Source of the DNA: Kineococcus rubinsiae
GTDB lineage: Bacteria; Actinomycetota; Actinomycetes; Actinomycetales; Kineococcaceae
DNA: 64,000 nt
Reading direction: 5' to 3'
Assembly: GCF_011839805.1 (NCBI RefSeq)
Contig: NZ_VWPY01000008.1
Location: 1 to 64,000 of the forward strand
In this document: piece by piece, positions 28,521-36,170 of the stretch
How positions within the stretch are numbered: position 1 is the stretch's first letter
Layout: each line of letters opens with the position of its first letter
Translations under genes and position numbers: made by a program
The notes under the pieces: generated by a model
What the model was told of the DNA's origin: nothing
The model's database searches: none
The model's input: the letters and a program-made list of their open reading frames with translations, nothing else

Positions 28521-29360
28521 TCAGCTGGCGGGGTGGTCCCCGTCGGCGACGTGCGCGCCGTCCTGCGTGCCGGCGTCACCGGCAGCGTCCTCGATGACGA
28601 CGGTGCTGCCCTCGGCGGGCTCCGCCGGGGCGGGCGTCGCCGCCGGCGTGGTGGCGGAGGCCGTGGGGGTCCAGGTCGCGCCCGGGGTCGCCCACGGGTC
28701 CTCGTCCTTGCCCTTGCGCAGCGCGGAGAACGCCGCCGCGCCGAGGCCCACGACCAGGGCGACGAGCAGGACCTTGCGCCCGCGGTGCTTCGGCTTCACG
28801 ACGGCCTCGCCCTTGAGCACGGCGAGGGCGTCCGCGGAGCGGTGCTTGGCGGCACCGGCCGCGCCCGCGGTGACTGCGGCGGCGCCGGTCGCCTTGGCGC
28901 CCACCGCGGCGGCCTTGGCCGTCGCCGCGGCCACGGCGGGAGCCGCAGCCACCTGGGCGGCGGTGCCCGCGTGGTGCGCGGCCTCGCTCAGGCGCGGCAG
29001 CACGTCCTCGACGAGCTTCTCCCGGGCCTGCTCCACGACCGGGGTGACGGCGGCCGTCGTGGCCGCGGCGGCGGCGGCGAGGCGGGGGGCGGCGGCCTCC
29101 TGCGTGGCCGACCACCCCTTCTCGAGCTTGGGCTGCGCCCAGTCGCGAGCGGCGCCGACGTGCGGCGTGGCCCAGTCGACCGCGTCCTTGGCCACGGGGG
29201 TGGCCCACTCCTTCGCGCCCTCGACGGCGGTCTTCGCGCCGACGACGGCGGCACCCGCAGCCGGGCCCACCTGCTTGGCCAGCGCCAGTCCCTGCTCGCG
29301 GACCTGAGCCTGCAGCTGCTCGACGGGCGTCTTCTTGGCGGGCTTGGTCTTCAGGAACAT
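28521..29360 (-). CDS. Ala-rich amphipathic protein with one membrane helix (DUF5324-like)
   Basis: The 279-residue protein has a long Ala/Lys/Glu-rich N-terminal half made of amphipathic helices with repeated AxxWATP/WAQP-type motifs (EWATPVAKDAVDWATPHVGAARDWAQP), like apolipoprotein or stress-type helical repeats. A basic segment KHRGRK precedes one membrane helix (VLLVALVVGLGAAAFSAL), and a Pro/Ala/Thr-rich tail lies beyond it. Related DUF5324-type proteins sit near crgA in Streptomyces; that link is from memory and tentative. Start ATG 29360 has GAGGAGG upstream. Confidence 0.7.
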   Translation of the reverse strand: MFLKTKPAKKTPVEQLQAQVREQGLALAKQVGPAAGAAVVGAKTAVEGAKEWATPVAKDAVDWATPHVGAARDWAQPKLEKGWSATQEAAAPRLAAAAAATTAAVTPVVEQAREKLVEDVLPRLSEAAHHAGTAAQVAAAPAVAAATAKAAAVGAKATGAAAVTAGAAGAAKHRSADALAVLKGEAVVKPKHRGRKVLLVALVVGLGAAAFSALRKGKDEDPWATPGATWTPTASATTPAATPAPAEPAEGSTVVIEDAAGDAGTQDGAHVADGDHPAS

Positions 29361-29497
29361 CCGTTCCTCCTCTTCGTCGGTCGGCGCCCGGCGCACAGCA
29401 GCGGTCGGGACGTCAGCACCGGTGTGAACGGTCGGGGACAGCCTCCCGTGCCCGGGCCCGCGGGTCCAGTGGGGGGTCGCGTGGGAGGATGGGCACC

Positions 29498-30022
29498 ATG
29501 CACGCGACTCTGCACACCAACCACGGCGACATCCGGGTGGAGCTCTTCGAGAACCACGCCCCCAAGACGGTGGCCAACTTCGTGGGCCTCGCCGAGGGCA
29601 CCCAGGAGTGGCTGGACCCGCGCTCGGGCGAGAAGAAGAACGCCCCGCTCTACGACGGCGTGACCTTCCACCGCATCATCTCGGGCTTCATGATCCAGGG
29701 CGGCGACCCGCGCGGCGACGGCCGCGGCGGCCCCGGGTACCAGTTCGACGACGAGATCCACCCCGACCTGCGCTTCGACAAGAAGTACCTGCTCGCCATG
29801 GCGAACGCGGGCAAGGTCGGCGGCCGCGGCACCAACGGCTCGCAGTTCTTCATCACGACGACGACCACGCCGCACCTCAACGGCAAGCACACCATCTTCG
29901 GCGAGGTCGCCGACGAGTCCTCCAAGGCCGTCGTCGACGCGATCGAGAAGGTCGCCACCGGCCCCGGTGACGCGCCGCGCGAGCCCGTCGTCATCACCAG
30001 CGTCGAGGTCGACCGCAGCTGA
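29498..30022 (+). CDS. Peptidyl-prolyl cis-trans isomerase, cyclophilin type
   Basis: The 174-residue protein is a single cyclophilin domain: VELFENHAPKTVANFVGLAEG, VTFHRIISGFMIQGGDP with the catalytic Arg, NAGKVGGRGTNGSQFFITT and LNGKHTIFGEV. It lacks a signal peptide, so it is cytoplasmic and helps protein folding. ATG 29498 is preferred because GGGAGG lies 9 nt upstream; ATG 29489 is too close to it. The rhomboid gene follows in the same direction after 63 nt. Confidence 0.96.
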   Translation: MHATLHTNHGDIRVELFENHAPKTVANFVGLAEGTQEWLDPRSGEKKNAPLYDGVTFHRIISGFMIQGGDPRGDGRGGPGYQFDDEIHPDLRFDKKYLLAMANAGKVGGRGTNGSQFFITTTTTPHLNGKHTIFGEVADESSKAVVDAIEKVATGPGDAPREPVVITSVEVDRS

Positions 30023-30085
30023 GGTCCGCACCACCCCCGCGGCGGGCGGGGTAACGCCGACCGGGTCGCAGGCGTTGGGCACTCC

Positions 30086-30955
30086 GTGAGCACTCCGGAG
30101 TCCCCCGCGCCTGCACCCGCCGGCGTCCCCGTCTGCCCCCGGCACCCCGATCGCGAGTCCTGGGTCCGCTGCCAGCGCTGCGAGCGGCCCGTCTGCCCGT
30201 CCTGCCAGCGCCCCGCCGCGGTCGGCGTGCAGTGCGTGGACTGCGTCGCCGAGGGTGCCCGCACGATCCGCGCGCCCCGGACCACGCTCGGCGGTGCCGT
30301 GCGCTCCCGCGAGACGCTCGTCACCAAGGTCGTCATCGGCCTCTGCGTCGCGCTGTACCTCGCCGGCTTCGTGCTCCCGCCGGAGGTGTCCGCGTACCTG
30401 CCCCTGGTCAACGCGGAGAGCTACTACATCACCAGCTTCGCCGCCGGGAACTACTGGCAGCCGCTGACGTCGGCGTTCCTGCACGCCAGCCCGCTGCACC
30501 TGATCTTCAACATGTACGCCCTGTGGGTCACGGGCCAGTACCTCGAGCCGCTGCTCGGGCGGGCGCGCTTCCTCGCCCTCTACCTCGTCTCGGCCCTGGG
30601 CGGTGCGGTCGGCGCCACCCTGCTGCCGATGACGGCCGGGGTCACCACCGTCGGGGCCTCCGGCGCCGTCTTCGGCCTGTTCGGGGCGCTGTTCGTGGTC
30701 AACCGGCGCCTGGGACGGCAGTCCAACCAGGTGCTCGTGCTCATCGCCATCAACCTGGCCCTGGGCTTCTTCGTGCCGAACATCTCCTGGCAGGGCCACG
30801 TCGGCGGACTCGTCACCGGCGCCGTCACGGCTGCTCTGCTCTCCCGCCGCCGCGGTCCGGCCGCCGCGGCCGCGCAGTGGTCGGCGGTGGGCGCCGTGGC
30901 CGTCGTCGTGCTCGGCCTGCTGGCGTTCGCCGCGGCCCGCATGACCGTCGGCTGA
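30086..30955 (+). CDS. Rhomboid family intramembrane serine protease
   Basis: The 289-residue protein begins with a cytoplasmic zinc-binding B-box-like segment (CPRHPDRESWVRCQRCERPVCPSCQ) of about 45 residues. Six membrane helices follow. The catalytic dyad is visible: Ser192 in GASGAVFGLFG and His238 in WQGHVGGLVTG; HASPLHLIFNMYALW is the usual oxyanion region. It cuts membrane proteins within the bilayer; substrates are unknown. The gene precedes crgA in many actinobacteria, in convergent orientation, as here. Confidence 0.95.
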   Translation: MSTPESPAPAPAGVPVCPRHPDRESWVRCQRCERPVCPSCQRPAAVGVQCVDCVAEGARTIRAPRTTLGGAVRSRETLVTKVVIGLCVALYLAGFVLPPEVSAYLPLVNAESYYITSFAAGNYWQPLTSAFLHASPLHLIFNMYALWVTGQYLEPLLGRARFLALYLVSALGGAVGATLLPMTAGVTTVGASGAVFGLFGALFVVNRRLGRQSNQVLVLIAINLALGFFVPNISWQGHVGGLVTGAVTAALLSRRRGPAAAAAQWSAVGAVAVVVLGLLAFAAARMTVG

Positions 30956-30984
30956 CCCGCCGGGAGATCGACTCCCCCCAGGTC

Positions 30985-31175
30985 CGTCCACAGCCTGGGG
31001 ACGACGGGTGGGGAATCACACCCGTGTCATCCACGGCTTGTGGGCTCATCTGTGGACGACGCGCGGTCTTGCCCACAGGTATCCACAGGCTGTGGACGAG
31101 TCGGTGGACAGACTCTGTGGACGACGGGCGCTCAGGCGCCCGTCCGTCCCCAGGTCGTCCCCAGGCCGTGGACGG
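30985..31175. other. Second cluster of DnaA-box-like sequences
   Basis: In the 223-nt gap between the convergent rhomboid and crgA genes at least eight 9-mers resemble DnaA boxes: CGTCCACAG 30985-30993, TGTGGACGA 31051-31059, TTGCCCACA 31069-31077, TATCCACAG 31080-31088, TGTGGACGA 31091-31099, GGTGGACAG 31103-31111, TGTGGACGA 31116-31124, CGTGGACGG 31167-31175. The density equals that in oriC, but no AT-rich stretch is seen. It may titrate DnaA or be a remnant or accessory part of the origin. Confidence 0.7.
31124..31143. terminator. Hairpin between rhomboid and crgA genes
   Basis: ACGGGCGC and GCGCCCGT form a perfect 8-bp stem around TCAG, between two convergent genes; it lies within the DnaA-box-like cluster. 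Confidence 0.55.
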
Positions 31176-31178
31176 GGA

Positions 31179-31505
31179 TCAGCGCCAGCGGGTGGTCATG
31201 GCGAAGCCGACGATGATCAGCCCGAAGCCCGCGAGCAGGTTCCAGTTGTCCCAGCCGGGCACGGGGTACTGCGAGCTGGACAGGTAGAACGTCACGACCC
31301 AGATCAGCCCGAGCACCATCAGGGTGAGCATGGTCGCGACCCACCAGCGCGGCGTGATGCGGTTGCCCGCCTTGATCGCCTGGTCGGTGGTCAGCTCCTT
31401 GCGGCGGCCACGGCGCGGGCGCTGCGTCGGGGTGACCGCTTCGTCGGTGGCCGCAGCCGCCGGCTCGTCGCGCTGCTTCCTGCGGCGCAGCGGGGACTCG
31501 GGCAC
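31179..31505 (-). CDS. crgA: Cell division protein CrgA
   Basis: The 108-residue protein has a basic N-terminus (PESPLRRRKQRDEP), a charged linker and two membrane helices (PRWWVATMLTLMVLGLIWVVTFYLSS and WNLLAGFGLIIVGFAMTTRW) joined by the conserved QYPVPGWDNWN loop. CrgA links FtsZ/FtsI-type divisome proteins in mycobacteria and holds back septation in Streptomyces. GTG 31505 follows GGAGGTTCACC. It is divergent from the DUF881 gene. Confidence 0.95.
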   Translation of the reverse strand: MPESPLRRRKQRDEPAAAATDEAVTPTQRPRRGRRKELTTDQAIKAGNRITPRWWVATMLTLMVLGLIWVVTFYLSSSQYPVPGWDNWNLLAGFGLIIVGFAMTTRWR

Positions 31506-31661
31506 GGTGAACCTCCGGGATCGCGGGGCGGACTGCCGATCAGCGTAGTGCGCACACGACCCGCGAGTACTCCGCCGATGACGAGCAGTCACACTGTGCG
31601 GACGAGATCCGCTCCCCGCGGCGCCGGCACCCGGCCCGCGGGACGACGAGGACGGGACGCC

Positions 31662-32426
31662 ATGGGCCAGCGCGCACACCGGAGGCCGCGGCTCGTCGCG
31701 CGCGTCGCGGCGCGCAAGGCCGCCGTCGCGCTGGTGCTCGCCGCCGGGGGGCTGCTGTTCGCCACCAGCGCGCAGACCTCGCAGGGCACCGACCTGCGCT
31801 CCGACACGGCGGACCTGCCCACGCTGGTGCGCGAGCGCTCCCAGGCCGTGCAGGCGCGCTCGGTCCAGGTGGCGGCCCTGCGCGCCGAGGTGGACCGCCT
31901 CAGCCGGTCCGTCCCCGCGGCGAGCGCGCCGGGCGACCCCGCGGACCCGCTGGACGACGCGGCGCTCGGCGCGGCCGCCGGCACGACCGCCGTGCGCGGC
32001 CCGGGCGTCACCGTGACCCTCGACGACGCGCCGCGGACCCCGACGCCGCCGGCCGGCGCGGCGCCCGACGACCTGGTGGTGCACCAGCAGGACGTCGAGG
32101 GGGTCGTCAACGCGCTGTGGGCCGGAGGTGCCGAGGCGATGATGATCATGGACCAGCGGATCGTGTCGACCTCCGCCGTGCGCTGCGTCGGCAACGTCCT
32201 CGTGCTGCAGGGCCGGACCTACTCCCCGCCCTACACGATCGCGGCCATCGGCGACCCCGCCCGCCTGGAGGCCGCGCTCGCCGGCAGCGCGCAGATCTCG
32301 ATCTACCGCCAGTACGTCGACGCCTACGGCCTCGGCTACGACGCGGCGAGCTCCGACGACCTGCTCCTCGGCGCCTTCGACGGGTCGCTCTCCCTGTCCT
32401 ACGCGCGCGTGCCGGGCGCGGCGTGA
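31662..32426 (+). CDS. DUF881 family membrane-anchored protein
   Basis: The 254-residue protein has a basic start, one signal-anchor helix (KAAVALVLAAGGLLFATSA), a coiled-coil-like segment (LVRERSQAVQARSVQVAALRAEVDRLSRSV) and the DUF881 domain outside the cell (GPGVTVTLDDAP, LVVHQQDVEGVVNALWAGGAEAMMIMDQRIVSTSAVRCVGNVLVLQGRTYSPPYTIAAIGD). DUF881 proteins cluster with crgA, sortase and division genes; the function is not known. ATG 31662 was chosen; an earlier ATG lies near 31578. It overlaps the sortase start (GTGA). Confidence 0.9.
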   Translation: MGQRAHRRPRLVARVAARKAAVALVLAAGGLLFATSAQTSQGTDLRSDTADLPTLVRERSQAVQARSVQVAALRAEVDRLSRSVPAASAPGDPADPLDDAALGAAAGTTAVRGPGVTVTLDDAPRTPTPPAGAAPDDLVVHQQDVEGVVNALWAGGAEAMMIMDQRIVSTSAVRCVGNVLVLQGRTYSPPYTIAAIGDPARLEAALAGSAQISIYRQYVDAYGLGYDAASSDDLLLGAFDGSLSLSYARVPGAA

Positions 32427-33160
32427 GCGCCCCGTTCCGCTCGCGGGGGCGCGCGGCGGTGAGCGTCACCGGTGAGCTCCTCGTCACCGCGGGGGTCCTC
32501 ACGCTCCTCTTCGTCGTGTGGCAGCTGTACTGGACCGACTTCACGTCCGGCCGGGCGCAGGCCGCGACCGTCGACGACCTGCAGTCGCAGTGGGCGGTGT
32601 CCGCACCGCAGACCCCGGGGCCGGCGCCCTCGCCGGGTGCGTCGCCGAGCACCCCCGCCGTGACGGTCGACGAGACCCCGCCCCAGGGCGACGCGTTCGC
32701 CATCGTCTACGTGCCGCGCTTCGGCTCCGGCTACGCCGTGCCCGTCGTCGAGGGCACCGCGACCGCGGACCTGCAGGAGGGCATCGGGCACTACGCGGGG
32801 ACGGCGATGCCGGGTCAGGTCGGCAACCTGGCGCTCGCGGGGCACCGGGTCACCTACGGCAAGCCCTTCAACCTCATCGCGGACCTGCAGGACGGCGACG
32901 CGGTCGTCGTCGCCACCGCCACCCAGTGGTTCACCTACCGGGTGCAGTCGCACGAGATCGTCCGGCCCACGCAGGTCTCCGTCATCGCGCCCGTGCCCGA
33001 CCAGCCGGGTGCGCAGCCGACCCAGGCGTGGTTGACGATGACCGCCTGCCACCCCATGCACTCGGCCCGGCAGCGCTACGTGGTGCACGCCCTGCTGGAG
33101 TCGGTGCAGGACCGCAGCGCGGGAGCCCCCGCCTCGCTCGCCCCGGTCGGGCAGGGGTAG
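32423..33160 (+). CDS. Class E sortase
   Basis: The 245-residue transpeptidase has an N-terminal membrane anchor (VTGELLVTAGVLTLLFVVWQLYW), a Pro/Ser linker, and the sortase barrel with catalytic His141 (LALAGHRVTYG), Cys209 (WLTMTACHPMHSA) and Arg218 (QRYVVHAL). Class E enzymes anchor proteins with LAXTG-type signals to the cell wall. The gene is coupled to DUF881 by GTGA overlap and followed after 4 nt by a small membrane protein, so the three form one operon. Confidence 0.95.
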   Translation: MSAPFRSRGRAAVSVTGELLVTAGVLTLLFVVWQLYWTDFTSGRAQAATVDDLQSQWAVSAPQTPGPAPSPGASPSTPAVTVDETPPQGDAFAIVYVPRFGSGYAVPVVEGTATADLQEGIGHYAGTAMPGQVGNLALAGHRVTYGKPFNLIADLQDGDAVVVATATQWFTYRVQSHEIVRPTQVSVIAPVPDQPGAQPTQAWLTMTACHPMHSARQRYVVHALLESVQDRSAGAPASLAPVGQG

Positions 33161-33164
33161 CGCC

Positions 33165-33326
33165 GTGTACGCGTGGTGGTGGCGGATCCTGCCCGGGCCG
33201 TGGTGGCTGCGGCTGCTGATCAGCGTCGTCGCGGCGGCGGCCGTGGTGCTGCTGTGCTTCACCGTCGTCTTCCCCGCCGTCGCCGACCACCTCGCCATCA
33301 ACGACGGCACGGTCGACGGCACCTGA
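33165..33326 (+). CDS. Small membrane protein downstream of sortase
   Basis: The 53-residue frame reads VYAWWWRILPGPWWLRLLIS, one hydrophobic helix of about 22 residues (VVAAAAVVLLCFTVVFPAVA) and a short acidic tail. GTG 33165 lies 4 nt after the sortase stop. Similar Trp-rich, single-helix proteins sit at this place in other actinobacteria, so I take it as a real gene. The function is unknown; contact with the sortase is inferred only from position. Confidence 0.8.
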   Translation: MYAWWWRILPGPWWLRLLISVVAAAAVVLLCFTVVFPAVADHLAINDGTVDGT

Positions 33327-33455
33327 CCGGCGCGTCCCCCGGGGTGGGCGGGCGGTCGGGTGGGGCGGTCGCCGGAACGCCCCGGCGCGCCTCCGGGCCT
33401 GCGAGGATCACGGCTCGGTGCCGGTCCACGGCACCCGCGACTCGAGGAGGAGACC

Positions 33456-33956
33456 ATGGCGTCGACGACCGGACCCGACGGCGACGGCCGGCAGGCCTAC
33501 GAGCAGGACGGCCGCGGCCAGGGCGGGTACGACCAGGGCGGCTACGACCAGCGCGGCTACGGCGCCTACGGGCAGCCGGCGCCGAAGAACGGCGCCGGGA
33601 TCGCCTCGCTGATCCTCGGCATCCTCTCGATCCTGCTGTTCTGGCTCGTGGGGCTCGGGCTGGTCCCGGGCGTCATCGGGCTGATCCTCGGGATCGTGGG
33701 GCTGCGCCGTGCGCGCCGCGGGCGCGCCACCAACCGCGGCAGCGCGATGATCGGTCTCATCACGAGCATCGTCGGCATCGTGCTGTCGCTCATCGTCGCC
33801 GTGGTCCTCGCGGTGACCGTCGGCGCCGTCTGGGGCAACGGCGGCCGTGAGCTCGCCACCTGCATCCGGGACTCCGGCAACAGCGAGGCGGCCGTCCAGC
33901 AGTGCGTCGACACCTTCAACCAGCGCGTCGACGACATCGGCACCGTCAACCCCTGA
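33456..33956 (+). CDS. DUF4190 domain membrane protein
   Basis: The 166-residue protein has a Gly/Tyr/Gln-rich N-terminus with near-repeats GGYDQGGYDQRGYGAYGQ, then the DUF4190 pair of membrane helices (GIASLILGILSILLFWLVGLGLVPGVIGLILGIVGLRRARRG and GSAMIGLITSIVGIVLSLIVAVVLAV) and an outside segment with two Cys (ATCIRDSGNSEAAVQQCVD) that may pair. The role is unknown. ATG 33456 follows GAGGAGGAGA. Confidence 0.9.
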   Translation: MASTTGPDGDGRQAYEQDGRGQGGYDQGGYDQRGYGAYGQPAPKNGAGIASLILGILSILLFWLVGLGLVPGVIGLILGIVGLRRARRGRATNRGSAMIGLITSIVGIVLSLIVAVVLAVTVGAVWGNGGRELATCIRDSGNSEAAVQQCVDTFNQRVDDIGTVNP

Positions 33957-34058
33957 CGCGCGCCGCGCGGCCCCGGCCGTGTGAAGGCCTCGCGTGAACG
34001 CTGCGGAACCTCGGGCATCCGGCGGGGAGCACGGTGCGGCGTCTCCTATCGTCTAGTG

Positions 34059-35588
34059 GTGTCCACCTCTCCCGGCCCCGAGCCGCGGCGCGCCGACGTC
34101 CCGGGCGGCGGCCGGCGGGCGCGCGGCCAGCACGCCAGCCACCAGCACGGGGCGGCGTTCCGGGTGCTGCGGGCCCTGGGCGTCACGGCGATCGTCCTGG
34201 CCGTCGTCGCCGCGGGCGGCGGGGTGTGGGCCTACCACCGGCTGCAGGGCAACATCCAGTCCTCGGACCTGTCCGGCCTGCTGGGCAACCGGCCCGCGGT
34301 CGACGCGGCCGAGGACCCGACGACCGGCAACTCCGCGGTCAACATCCTCGTCATGGGCAGCGACACCCGGGACCTGTCCGACGGCAGCGGCGACGAGTAC
34401 GGCGGCGCGGCGGCGGACCCCGGGGCGCGCTCGGACACCACCGTCCTGGTGCACCTCGCGGCCGACCGCCGCAGCGCCCGCCTGGTGAGCATCCCCCGCG
34501 ACTCGATGGTGCGGATCCCCGACTGCCCGGCCACCGACGGCTCGACGACCGCGGCCCACCTCGGCATCTTCAACTCGGCCTTCTCCGAGGGCGGGGCCGC
34601 GTGCACCATCAAGACCGTGGAGTCCCTGACGAAGGTGCGCGTCGACCACTACGTCGTCGTCGACTTCAGCGGCTTCCGCTCGATGATCGACGCGCTGGGC
34701 GGGGTGACGATCTGCACCCCCGAGGCCATCTCGAGCGAGAAGGCCAACCTGTACCTGTCCGCGGGCACGCACGAGGACGTGGACGGCGAGACGGCCCTGG
34801 CCTACGCCCGGGTGCGCTACGGCATCGGCGACGGCTCGGACATCTCCCGCATCTCGCGCCAGCAGGCGCTGATGTCCTCCATGGTGCAGAAGGTGACGAG
34901 CTCGCAGATCCTCCTGCGGCCCGACAAGCTCTACTCCTTCCTCGACGCGGCCACGAAGTCCGTGACGACCGACCCGGACCTCGCCGAGCTGGGCACGGTC
35001 GCCGGGCTGGCGCAGAGCCTGCAGAAGATGCCCGCGGGCGGCGTCGAGTTCATCACCGTGCCCACGGAGGAGTACCCGAGGGACAAGGCCCGCGTGCAGT
35101 GGACGACCGCCGCGGCCACCCTGTGGGACCAGATCCGCACCGACGCGGGGAACACGGCTGCGCCGACGGCCTCCCCGACGGCCGACCCGGCCACGTCGTC
35201 CACGCTCACGGTCGCGCCGGCGCAGGTCTCGGTGCAGGTCCTCAACGTCGGCGGCCCCGCCGGCACCGCGGCGACGGCGGCCGCGGCGCTGACCGCGCAG
35301 GGCTTCTCCGTCGCCGGCACGGGGGACGGCGCCCCGACGGCGCCCGGCACCACGGTCCTGGTCCGCCACTCCAGCGCCCGCGCCGACTCCGCCGCCACCG
35401 TCGCGGCCGCCTTCCCGGGCGCCGTGCTGCGCGAGGACGCGAGCCTCGGCCGGACGGTCGTCGTGGAGCTCGGGGCGGGCACCCCGGCCGTCGTCGACGT
35501 CCGCGCCCGGGTGGCCCCGGCCCCCGCGGCCGCCACGCCGACGCCGACGATCACCGCCCGCGCCGCGACCGCGGACCTCTGCTCGTGA
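34059..35588 (+). CDS. LytR-CpsA-Psr (LCP) family ligase with LytR C-terminal domain
   Basis: The 509-residue protein has a basic start, one membrane helix (VLRALGVTAIVLAVVAAGGGVWAY), the LCP domain (NILVMGSDTRD, RSDTTVLVHLAADRRSARLVSIPRDSMVRIPDC, HYVVVDFSGFRSMIDALGGVTICTPEAI, ALAYARVRYGIGDGSDISRISRQQ with key Arg residues) and a C-terminal LytR_C domain (VSVQVLNVGGPAGTAATAAAAL). LCP enzymes join glycopolymers such as teichoic acids or arabinogalactan to peptidoglycan. The start has two adjacent GTG codons (34056, 34059) and no ribosome site; TATCGT 4 nt upstream suggests a leaderless transcript. The stop overlaps the TPR gene. Confidence 0.94.
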   Translation: MSTSPGPEPRRADVPGGGRRARGQHASHQHGAAFRVLRALGVTAIVLAVVAAGGGVWAYHRLQGNIQSSDLSGLLGNRPAVDAAEDPTTGNSAVNILVMGSDTRDLSDGSGDEYGGAAADPGARSDTTVLVHLAADRRSARLVSIPRDSMVRIPDCPATDGSTTAAHLGIFNSAFSEGGAACTIKTVESLTKVRVDHYVVVDFSGFRSMIDALGGVTICTPEAISSEKANLYLSAGTHEDVDGETALAYARVRYGIGDGSDISRISRQQALMSSMVQKVTSSQILLRPDKLYSFLDAATKSVTTDPDLAELGTVAGLAQSLQKMPAGGVEFITVPTEEYPRDKARVQWTTAAATLWDQIRTDAGNTAAPTASPTADPATSSTLTVAPAQVSVQVLNVGGPAGTAATAAAALTAQGFSVAGTGDGAPTAPGTTVLVRHSSARADSAATVAAAFPGAVLREDASLGRTVVVELGAGTPAVVDVRARVAPAPAAATPTPTITARAATADLCS

Positions 35589-36145
35589 GCGCCGCCGACT
35601 TCGAGGACCGCCTCGCCGCCGTCTGGGACGGCGCCGAGGACGTGCACGAGGAGGAGGTCGTGCTCGCCGTCGAGGCGCTCGTCGCGGAGCTCCCCGCGGG
35701 CGACCCGGTGGGCCGCTTCGAGCTCGCCAGCGCCCACGACTACGCGGGCCACGAGGACCAGGCCGTGCCGCTGTACCGCGCCGCGCTCGACGCGGGGCTC
35801 GAGGGGGAGCGGCGCCGGCAGGCCGTCGTGCAGCTCGCGAGCTCGCTCCGGCTCGTGGGCGACCCGGCGGGCGCCCTGCAGGTGCTGCGGGAGAACGCGC
35901 CCCGTCCCGCGGGCGACGACGCGATCGACGACGACGAATCTGCCGACGACGCCGACGCCGCGGACGACGAGGGGTCCGTCGAGGCGCACGCCGCCTTCGA
36001 GGCCCTCGCGCTGGTGGACCTGGGCCGCGACCGCGAGGCCGTCACGGTCCTGCTCGCGGCCCTGGCCCCGCACGCCGCCCCCTACGACCGGGCGGTCCTG
36101 CGCTACGCGGAGGAGCTGCCCGACCCGCCCGAGGGCGTCAGCTGA
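35585..36145 (+). CDS. Tetratricopeptide repeat protein
   Basis: The 186-residue protein has helical repeats: VLAVEALVAELPAGDPVGRFELASAHDYAGHEDQAVPLYRAALDAGL and QAVVQLASSLRLVGDPAGALQVLRE are TPR units, followed by an acidic stretch (DDAIDDDESADDADAADDE) and a third repeat (HAAFEALALVDLGRDREAVTVLLAALAPH). This is the small TPR_5 type. No signal peptide is seen. GTG 35585 overlaps the LCP stop, so it is coupled to it; the partner is unknown. Confidence 0.87.
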   Translation: MSAADFEDRLAAVWDGAEDVHEEEVVLAVEALVAELPAGDPVGRFELASAHDYAGHEDQAVPLYRAALDAGLEGERRRQAVVQLASSLRLVGDPAGALQVLRENAPRPAGDDAIDDDESADDADAADDEGSVEAHAAFEALALVDLGRDREAVTVLLAALAPHAAPYDRAVLRYAEELPDPPEGVS

Positions 36146-36164
36146 CCCCGTCGTCAGCTGACGC
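36135..36164. terminator. Bidirectional terminator between TPR and Gfo/Idh genes
   Basis: GCGTCAGCTGAC and GTCAGCTGACGC form a perfect 12-bp stem around CCCGTC. A third copy of TCAGCTGACGC forms the end of the convergent gene, so the stem can also pair with it. Confidence 0.8.
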
Positions 36165-36170
36165 GTCCCC

